Shown here: positions 7,128 through 14,609 of the stretch, one piece after another
Layout of the letters: every line of letters starts with the position of its first letter
Numbering within the stretch: the stretch's first letter is position 1
Translations under genes and position numbers: made by a program
Virus record (IMG/VR): IMGVR_UViG_3300017719_000065
Coordinates: 1 to 34,999 of that record
Strand: one strand, 5' to 3'
Length of the DNA: 34,999 nucleotides
Source: a virus
Notes under the pieces: model-generated
Told to the model about the DNA's origin: nothing
The model's input: the letters and a program-made list of their open reading frames with translations, nothing else
Database searches by the model: none

Positions 7128-10100
7128 TACTGTTCCTTCACTGTGAGAGTTACTTCTACATTACCAACAGATGTACCGTCTACTGCTGATCCTGTAAGGT
7201 ATATTGCTTTATTATTTAGCAGTCCTCTCGCTAATCCCTTTCTGTCTCTGTTGAAGATATTTGACAAGTCAAACTTTTCTGGAACTCCTCCTTGGAGGAA
7301 CAGAGAATATATTTTGATGCCAGGTCTTAATGGATTCAAACATTGATCGTCAAATCTAACACTTGACAATCTATCTATGCTTTGAAATGCCGCAGGTGAA
7401 AGAATATCACTTGAAGTGCCCGACCCAACGATACTTAAATTAGGAGCTTCATCTCCCTTAATAAACTTAGGAGTATGAGTTCTAACACTATCTGGTGTAA
7501 ACTCTTCGACTATAATATTATTTACTTTAGCATTATCTTTTAATGCTACGACTAAGTAGAGTGGCTGAGCATTAAACTTTACTGCCTTTGATCTAGTAAA
7601 ATTGTCTCCGTTTAAATCAGGATCAAGTTGCCAGTCATGTGTAATTGATACTGTCTTTGTCTGAATAGCAGTCACGGTTCTGTTGCCACTATCAGTAGGA
7701 TCTCCATCAACATATGCAAAGTAGCTTCCGTTCGAATCTAACACTGGAACTGTCGTGTAGTATATACCTAGTCCTACGCTTCCCACGCCTATCTCTGTAC
7801 TCTGGGCTATTACATTATTTGAACCATCGAGCGTAAATAATTCTTCGGCTGGAGCACCACCAGTAAATGTAATCTTCCATTGACCATTAAAGTTTCCTGT
7901 GCCGGCATCAATCGAACTTACAGGATAATCTACTACTCTAACTTCTCCTTTTACAGCCGATACGTACCCACTGTCATCACCTGATGGACGTGGAATTCTG
8001 TTATCGACCATAAACATATCCGAGTATCCTGGATCCCACTCATATCTATCAGCTTTAGTTGTATATTCAATTGCCGCACCCTCTGAAGAATACTCTTGGA
8101 ATAATTCATCGTATAAAGAATACTGTGCCCTAGATCCGTCATCCGCTTCAAACTTTAATTTGTTATTATCGGTAGAGTCCACATATGGCTCTTTTGAAGT
8201 AACTGATATAGCAAAGTCTGCGAAATGTTTGCCACCATCTCTTGCACTAGGATTTAAAAAGTGTACTTTAAAGTTATTACTGTATATAGGAACTGTCGAT
8301 GCTGTAATAGTATGGTAGTTGGAAAGTCTACCAGTAAATTGTGTTCCTGATACACTAGCATCTATGACTGTTCCGTCTGCCTTAAGTCCCTTAGCGATAC
8401 TATCTATCACTAGAGTTTGCGAACCATTTCTTCGTCTAATGTTAGTAGATTGATGATCATTTGTAAAGTCATAATCAACATACGCATTGTAGATTCCGTC
8501 TGCGATTATATGAGCATTGTCATCTTCAACATTTAGAGCATCTCCGTTTAAAATATCTAGTTGATTGCCTCCTGTACCTACAAACCCAAACGTCAATGTT
8601 CTAGATAAGGCATGCACTCCATTGTGTAGAGAAGTTGAAAAGTTATAATGTACTCCATCTGGAGAGCCATTGATCTCTTCAATATCTATTCTCATATCAA
8701 TATCACTTGATATAGACATGGTAGAGGGATAAGCTTTCTTGAAGTTGGTTAATCCTTCTCCGTCTGAATTGAAAATCTTTTGTTTAGGAAGAATGCCCAA
8801 TAAGGGAGTTCTTGGTTTATCTACCTGTTTACTATCAACTGTCGTAGTTACAAGTCTAATAGTGCCCTCGTCTCCGCCATCGACATAGTAACTACTACCG
8901 TACTTGTATAATGCTACAGGCTTTTTCATCGTAGCATTGTCTTCGGTGTAAACTAGATACTTAAATTTAAAATCAGGATTTTTGAGAATAGGTTTGCCAA
9001 GACCGTTTTCGATTACAAGTCTATGAATTAATACCCAACGTGCATCGCCGTTACCAGAGGGAACGTATGCGTAGAATTTAGCGCCAATTGCACCATACCA
9101 AGAAAATTCAATCTTGTACATCGTAACATCTTCAAACGATAGAATATATCCAGATGGTCCATTTCCGAGTAAACTGTCTCCGTTAAACTTAGTACGTGGT
9201 ATTACAGTTTCCCACATTGCTTCTCGTACAGTTGTGCCTTTAGGTTCAATGGGAGTAGCTGATTGATCAGTTGGATCAAGTCCTTGTCTAAGTAATAGGG
9301 CGTCTGGTAATTTGATAACACTTCTACGAACAATGTTAAATCTAGATCCAACTAGTTGAAACATATATTCGTCTGTGTCGTTTGAGCATCCCCACTCAAT
9401 CGTATTTACGTTTGATGCTGGATCAGTTTCTTGTCTTACACCAAATGTAAATCCACTTGCTCGACCAGGCTGATATCTAAATGTCTTCTTACTTTCAAGA
9501 ATCGCAAACTTGGTTGCACTTGAACTGCCGCCAGGCTGTGCTTTACTTGACAAAAACGATCTGATAAATGGATAGATAGGATCTAAAGTGAAGTCTGGTT
9601 CGGGTTGACCCGTAAGAGTTGGAAATGACGCATCGCCAGAAACTATACGATCAAACAATACTGTCCATCTTTCAATTTGATCAAATGCTCCTTGAAGATC
9701 GCTACCGTATTCAACATCAAAGAATGTGTTATCTCCAGAAAAGAACAGACCATTAGTATTAAAGGTAGAAGTAGACGTTACATCTATTTCTGCTTCACCA
9801 CTACTGACGATTTTAATATCAGTGTTTAAAAAGTTTCTTTCAGCAAATACACGATTGTAGGGTAAGAATATCGTGTAAAGATATTTGCCCATAGCAATGA
9901 AGTTCATGAATCTTTTTAAGCTGTCAGATGCTTCACTTTGCCTATTCGCAATCGTACTGCCAGGAAAGTTGTACTGACTAGGATAAGTCGATATGACTAA
10001 TGCTTGCTCTGTGCTTTCTTCATAGAATTTGGGATTGAATCTTCTTCCAAAAATAGGATTCTCTTTACTATACCATTCTGGAGGATAGACTGCATTTGAA

Positions 10101-10456
10101 AATGTATAATAATTCCAGTTCTCTTCATCTAGTCCGTAAGTAGAAACATCTGCAAAAAGACTTAGTTGTTCTTCAGCACGAGGTACTCCAAGAATGGAGC
10201 TACTTACTTCTGACTCACTTGAAAACTGTTCTTCAACAGGAACAGTTACTACAGGACTATTATTGTAGTTATTTGAAAATATCGATGTAGCGGAATCAGA
10301 CCTAGCAAAGGATCCTAGTACCGCTTCATCTTCAGTAACCACAGGATTACCAGCCGCATCGTACAGAAGGTTACCTTCAATGTCGATAAGCTGTGTAAAC
10401 TGCTTCGTAACTGGAGCAGGTACTTTATCCAGTCCAAGTTTGATCTGCTTTGGCAT
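7127..10456 (-). CDS. Large virion structural protein, 1109 aa, paralogue of the upstream gene
   Basis: It lies 3 bases after the stop of the 1382-aa gene and its own stop overlaps the start of the LRR gene. It begins MPKQIKLGLDKVPAPVTKQF. Four blocks match the 1382-aa protein in the same order: VEEQ...SILGVPRAEEQLSLFADVSTY (about 74-107), KTFRYQPGRASGFTFGV (324-340), VTMYKIEFSWYGAIGAKFYA (444-463) with YVPSGNGDARWVLIHRL, and YKYGSSYYVDGGDEGTIRL (517-535). Between the first two blocks it has its own insertion (about 125-310, PEWYSKENPIFGRRFNP and KRFMNFIAMGKYLYTIFLPY). The C-terminal half (about 560-1109) is beta-rich and ends VEVTLTVKEQ. These blocks are familiar to me from very large structural proteins in marine T4-like phages. 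A role in the tail-fibre network or baseplate periphery is inferred; no catalytic motif is seen. Confidence 0.85.
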   Translation of the reverse strand: MPKQIKLGLDKVPAPVTKQFTQLIDIEGNLLYDAAGNPVVTEDEAVLGSFARSDSATSIFSNNYNNSPVVTVPVEEQFSSESEVSSSILGVPRAEEQLSLFADVSTYGLDEENWNYYTFSNAVYPPEWYSKENPIFGRRFNPKFYEESTEQALVISTYPSQYNFPGSTIANRQSEASDSLKRFMNFIAMGKYLYTIFLPYNRVFAERNFLNTDIKIVSSGEAEIDVTSTSTFNTNGLFFSGDNTFFDVEYGSDLQGAFDQIERWTVLFDRIVSGDASFPTLTGQPEPDFTLDPIYPFIRSFLSSKAQPGGSSSATKFAILESKKTFRYQPGRASGFTFGVRQETDPASNVNTIEWGCSNDTDEYMFQLVGSRFNIVRRSVIKLPDALLLRQGLDPTDQSATPIEPKGTTVREAMWETVIPRTKFNGDSLLGNGPSGYILSFEDVTMYKIEFSWYGAIGAKFYAYVPSGNGDARWVLIHRLVIENGLGKPILKNPDFKFKYLVYTEDNATMKKPVALYKYGSSYYVDGGDEGTIRLVTTTVDSKQVDKPRTPLLGILPKQKIFNSDGEGLTNFKKAYPSTMSISSDIDMRIDIEEINGSPDGVHYNFSTSLHNGVHALSRTLTFGFVGTGGNQLDILNGDALNVEDDNAHIIADGIYNAYVDYDFTNDHQSTNIRRRNGSQTLVIDSIAKGLKADGTVIDASVSGTQFTGRLSNYHTITASTVPIYSNNFKVHFLNPSARDGGKHFADFAISVTSKEPYVDSTDNNKLKFEADDGSRAQYSLYDELFQEYSSEGAAIEYTTKADRYEWDPGYSDMFMVDNRIPRPSGDDSGYVSAVKGEVRVVDYPVSSIDAGTGNFNGQWKITFTGGAPAEELFTLDGSNNVIAQSTEIGVGSVGLGIYYTTVPVLDSNGSYFAYVDGDPTDSGNRTVTAIQTKTVSITHDWQLDPDLNGDNFTRSKAVKFNAQPLYLVVALKDNAKVNNIIVEEFTPDSVRTHTPKFIKGDEAPNLSIVGSGTSSDILSPAAFQSIDRLSSVRFDDQCLNPLRPGIKIYSLFLQGGVPEKFDLSNIFNRDRKGLARGLLNNKAIYLTGSAVDGTSVGNVEVTLTVKEQ

Positions 10457-10459
10457 GAG

Positions 10460-13400
10460 TTACTGTTCTTCCCATGTGCAACCTAAGCTTACTTGGATTG
10501 GCGATACTCCTGAATCGTTGTCAGAGTCTACTGCAAAATAAAGACTATCTGCTTGGTCCGTCAGTGGGAACGATAGATATTCTTTATTGTAATCAAAGTA
10601 AGGACTTAAGTCGAGTTGTTCTGTTCCCGGCTGTAAGTATATAGTCGCTACGTTAATACCAGTATTTGGAATTGGTACTATCGTATCGTTTGCAATCTTA
10701 ATTGAACTTAATCCCTCTTTCTCTGAAGTTACTTTAGTTACTGTTGTTTGTGCTATGTCATCTCCGTCTGCTTCAAATCTCAAATCAGGTAAGAATGAAT
10801 CAGCTTTTAACTGAATTACTCCGTTAAATGATTCTAAGAGTTCGAAGTAGTACTCATCACTTTCTTTGTAAAGTCTGCCGAATACTGTTACTTCGTCTGC
10901 ATCAACAAGTGCTTGGAACCAACCGAATACGCTTTCGTTATTATCGATATATGTTCCAGCTCCTCCACTTTCAGTCACTCCGACTGTGCTTAATGGCTCA
11001 TTCAATGCGGTCAACGTATAAGGAGCATCTAAAGTAAATGTTCCGGTAAACACTGTGTCCGTCTGGAATATAGGAGTCTTCTTAAATCTCATGCGAACAG
11101 GCTTTGCGTCTACGCCACTAGATAGGTTCGATGAAGAAAGTTTTGTAGGATAAACCTGAACTCTATTACGAACAGCATTTGACTGTTGAGTACTCAAGAT
11201 AATCTTCTTGGTTTCTAGATTATATGTTGCATTTGCTCTGTCAACTAAAAGACTCATGTTAGTTGGATTAGTGGATGGAACACCATCTAGATAAACCTTA
11301 TTCGCATCTGCCCAAACTACTTTAATATTTTGATCAGTTCTGTTTGCACTCTTAAATCTAGCTCCCATAAAGAATCTAGGATCTACGCTAGTATTTGCGT
11401 TACCGCTAAGAGACGATGCGCTGATAGTGATAGTGTTGTCTGCTGAATTATAGTTTCCGTTAGCGATAGTCCAAACTTTACCATAAGCATCTTGAGTAAG
11501 TTCATTGTTGTGACTATACAGTCTTACTGTACCTCTGTCGCCACCATCGATGTAGTAAGAAGCACCGTATTTGACAATAGAGTGAGATTGAGATCCGTAT
11601 CCTCTATCAACAAAGTTAGCATCTTCTCCATCACCTAAAGAAAGTTCATCACCACCACCGTATGTCGTATACGTAATAGGAAGTGTCGCATTACCCAAAG
11701 AAGCATTCTTGTATTGGTTAGAAGCACGTAAGTGGTGTACTCTTACCCATCTTGCTTCTCCATTCTCTACTGGAACATATGCTAAGAACAATGCACCAAC
11801 AGCACCATACCATGAGAATTCAATCTTAAGCATAGTAACTTTTGTAAAGTCAAAGTTATATAAGCTACTCATTGATTGGGTTACGCCGTCAATAGTATAA
11901 ACTTGACCAGGTCTTGCTGTACCACTTTCTCCTGTAGCAACGTCACTATAGACTCTTTGTTTTGCTGGTGGATTTGTGAGATCAGTTCTTCCATCTAACG
12001 TGTCATGACTGAATCTTGATCTAGGCACACGATAATCATACACTCCCCAAAACTCTGGCTTAACGTTGAATCTTACCCATGTAACAAAGTTAGGATCAAA
12101 GTTAACGTAATCGATCTGGTCACATACAGTGTTAAGACCATCTGCTGTAGAAATGTCTAGTGCTGTGTTAACATATCCAACACGTAAACTTGCTGATGCG
12201 TCTGTGCTATTGAGATTGTTATCGCTTGCATACATGTACGGGAATACCATTCCACCTGGGAAAGTATCTGTCGATCCATCTGCGGGAATATTATGTGCGT
12301 CTCTATAGTTTGTTGGTTCATATCCATGATATCCAACTCCAACAGATCCTACATAAGTATTAGTTCCTGTTAGATCCTGCTTGAGTTTACTAGTACCAAT
12401 CGCAAGAGTAGTACCCTTTTTAGGGAAGATGAACGGAACAACTGTTTCTACTTTGAAATCGGCAGGAACATCTACTGCGTCAAAGACCTGTGCAATACCA
12501 TCTTCATCTTCTAACGTAAACTCGTTACCTTTTGGTCCAATCACATTAACGACTTTGTATACTTTTCCTGCTTCAAGTCCTGTGCCTCCAGTTCTCGCAG
12601 GAGTTGGCGCAGGAACAGCAGTTTTAACTTTGACGTGACCTTTAAATTGGACTACGCCTTTAGTTAGTTTAAGTTGATCATCAGTATCAGAGACTGCCAC
12701 AATCTGTTCGATATCTTTGAGTAGCTTTGGATCATAAACAGCAGAGTGTGTTAAGATGATTCCGTCTCGCATTGCAACCAAGTTACCAGCAAATCCATTG
12801 TCGCCAACATCCATTTGCTGAGTGTCTTCAATTGAGAAGTTATTGATAACTCTCGTTGCAAGTGCATCGAGTTTGATATACTGTGAAGTAGATGAACTAT
12901 ATCCAAAGTAAGATGCAAAGTCTGCTAAGATTGTATCTTTTAGGTGAGTGTGTCGATCAATCTCTGCTTGTACTGGATTACCTACAATGTTGCCATTGCC
13001 ATCATATTCAGCTTGAGAGTAGATAGACATACCAAAACCTGCGCTTGCAGATGCTGGTCTACCACCTTTGAAGTACATAGACATGTTGTACTTTGTTTCT
13101 CCGTCACCGCCGCCTGCGATGTCGTTTCCGTATCCGCCCACAATATATCCAATATCTCTTTGACACTTATACTTAAGTTCTTCTACTGTATATGGATATC
13201 CAGATGGAAATTCATATGTTGCGGCTGAGTCGGCAGTACCTGTTCCTGAACCAGCACCGGTGGCTGTAAACGTACTTCCTACAGCAGCCGTTCCACTTAA
13301 ACCAATTGCATTCCAATTTGTGCCATTGCCTAAACTAGAGATTTTATATACTGTGCCAGTTACAAAACTACCAGCAGTAGTATCTCCGTTTCTAGCAGTT

Positions 13401-14608
13401 ACGTGATATGCCCAATAGTGTGATTTAGTTGCAAAGATGGTATCAATCTTACTTCTGTTACCGTAGTCGCTATCGCTGATAGTTGGAACTAATACAGACT
13501 GTCCATTATTTCTATTGAAAGCAGTATTCGTAATTCCAGTCAGTGTAGTGAGTTTCGATATACCAGCTGATGAAAGACCCGCATATGTTGTTAATGCAGT
13601 TCCTAATGCAATGTGAGTTGGCTTCTCATAAGTAGCAATCGCAGGAAGTATAGCAGTTGCGTAGTTAGTGATGTTAATCTTAGTATGGTTTGTACCACCA
13701 TGCTCCATATCTAGTAGATAGAAGTCTACCCAGTAATCCAAATCTCTTGCACACTTCTCTTTTACAGAAGCCGCAGTCTCAGATCCTCCGATTGCTGCCG
13801 CTAAGTCTGCGTAGAAAGTACCCGTGTCTAGTCCGTTAACAACTCCATCGATAATAGCAAATCTATTATTCGTAATAAGTTCACGATCTTTCACTAACAG
13901 TGTACTAGGAACAGCCGCTTCACTTGCGCCTTGTCCAATGATTCTATAGTCATCAAACTGACTTCTAGAAATGGTACCTGCTGGTGCACCACCTTTAAGT
14001 GATTGTCCTACAACACCAGTTGGAGAGTTGGGAGCTTTTGTAAGTGACTGTGAACGTCTGACAACAGAGAAGTTATCTTCTTGCGAGTCATCTCTAGTTT
14101 CCCAAAAATATCCATCAAAGTTATCATAGATACCAAACTTTCTAATTGATGGGTTCTGAGAGAATGTGCTTTGTCCGAGTGTTGACTTAACACCAAACGT
14201 TGCGGCTGATACACGACCAGGCTGATATCTGAAGAAACGCTTCGATGTTAAAACTGCTGTCTTATTTCTAGGTGCTTCTACGAGCGCACCAGCTTCCGTA
14301 GGTAAGTGTTGAATGCCGTGTCCAGTGATATGATACTGTGGAGAAGATGACCACTCACTTGGATTAACATCATATGTGTTAACGTCTGCGAAGATACCTA
14401 AAGCAACTTCGGCACGTGGAATACCCAAGAGAGAAAGTGCGACTTCTGATTGTACTTTGTTTTGCTCTTCAACTGGAATAGCAGTCTGATCTGAGGCGAT
14501 TACAACAGGAATCGATTTCGAAGCGGGCTGAACACCAGGAGAAACGGGCGTAGTACGACCTACGTTTACTACACTAGCGTTATTATTTACATTTGTTATA
14601 CTTGACAT
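10460..14608 (-). CDS. Very large virion structural protein, 1382 aa
   Basis: The start has GGAAGGATAA upstream and lies 1 base from the stop of the beta-helix gene. N-terminus: MSSITNVNNNASVVNVGRTT, then SIPVVIASDQTAIPVEEQ, a common phage structural opening. Blocks shared with the 1109-aa protein lie at 46-79 (VEEQ...LLGIPRAEVALGIFADVNTY), 123-140 (RFFRYQPGRVSAATFGV), 923-943 (VTMLKIEFSWYGAVGALFLA) and 1012-1030 (VKYGASYYIDGGDRGTVRL). Between the second and third blocks sits about 600 extra residues, holding two copies of a 'C.RDidYiv' motif (C286 and C482), a short Gly/Thr-rich module (417-460) and a 'HTHLKDTILADFASYFGY' section. The C-terminus is beta-rich and ends CTWEEQ. No enzyme motif is recognised. 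It probably belongs to the tail periphery or fibres. Confidence 0.85.
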   Translation of the reverse strand: MSSITNVNNNASVVNVGRTTPVSPGVQPASKSIPVVIASDQTAIPVEEQNKVQSEVALSLLGIPRAEVALGIFADVNTYDVNPSEWSSSPQYHITGHGIQHLPTEAGALVEAPRNKTAVLTSKRFFRYQPGRVSAATFGVKSTLGQSTFSQNPSIRKFGIYDNFDGYFWETRDDSQEDNFSVVRRSQSLTKAPNSPTGVVGQSLKGGAPAGTISRSQFDDYRIIGQGASEAAVPSTLLVKDRELITNNRFAIIDGVVNGLDTGTFYADLAAAIGGSETAASVKEKCARDLDYWVDFYLLDMEHGGTNHTKINITNYATAILPAIATYEKPTHIALGTALTTYAGLSSAGISKLTTLTGITNTAFNRNNGQSVLVPTISDSDYGNRSKIDTIFATKSHYWAYHVTARNGDTTAGSFVTGTVYKISSLGNGTNWNAIGLSGTAAVGSTFTATGAGSGTGTADSAATYEFPSGYPYTVEELKYKCQRDIGYIVGGYGNDIAGGGDGETKYNMSMYFKGGRPASASAGFGMSIYSQAEYDGNGNIVGNPVQAEIDRHTHLKDTILADFASYFGYSSSTSQYIKLDALATRVINNFSIEDTQQMDVGDNGFAGNLVAMRDGIILTHSAVYDPKLLKDIEQIVAVSDTDDQLKLTKGVVQFKGHVKVKTAVPAPTPARTGGTGLEAGKVYKVVNVIGPKGNEFTLEDEDGIAQVFDAVDVPADFKVETVVPFIFPKKGTTLAIGTSKLKQDLTGTNTYVGSVGVGYHGYEPTNYRDAHNIPADGSTDTFPGGMVFPYMYASDNNLNSTDASASLRVGYVNTALDISTADGLNTVCDQIDYVNFDPNFVTWVRFNVKPEFWGVYDYRVPRSRFSHDTLDGRTDLTNPPAKQRVYSDVATGESGTARPGQVYTIDGVTQSMSSLYNFDFTKVTMLKIEFSWYGAVGALFLAYVPVENGEARWVRVHHLRASNQYKNASLGNATLPITYTTYGGGDELSLGDGEDANFVDRGYGSQSHSIVKYGASYYIDGGDRGTVRLYSHNNELTQDAYGKVWTIANGNYNSADNTITISASSLSGNANTSVDPRFFMGARFKSANRTDQNIKVVWADANKVYLDGVPSTNPTNMSLLVDRANATYNLETKKIILSTQQSNAVRNRVQVYPTKLSSSNLSSGVDAKPVRMRFKKTPIFQTDTVFTGTFTLDAPYTLTALNEPLSTVGVTESGGAGTYIDNNESVFGWFQALVDADEVTVFGRLYKESDEYYFELLESFNGVIQLKADSFLPDLRFEADGDDIAQTTVTKVTSEKEGLSSIKIANDTIVPIPNTGINVATIYLQPGTEQLDLSPYFDYNKEYLSFPLTDQADSLYFAVDSDNDSGVSPIQVSLGCTWEEQ
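13229..13360 (-). repeat. Short Gly/Thr module, copy in the 1382-aa protein
   Basis: Residues 417-460 read TGTVYKISSLGNGTNWNAIG, then a VGSTFTATGAGSGTGTA ending. The same pattern, 'Y.I..lGtt.w...G...n.VG..FtAt..g.GtGTa', occurs in the 978-aa and 927-aa proteins of this window. Here it sits inside the large insertion that distinguishes this protein from its 1109-aa paralogue. Confidence 0.7.
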
Positions 14609-14609
14609 A

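Noticed and set aside
7127-7129. Frameshift or fusion between the 1109-aa and LRR genes
   Set aside because: The TAATG overlap with a good upstream ribosome site (GAAGGAA) is an ordinary coupled stop/start, also seen between gp25 and gp6.
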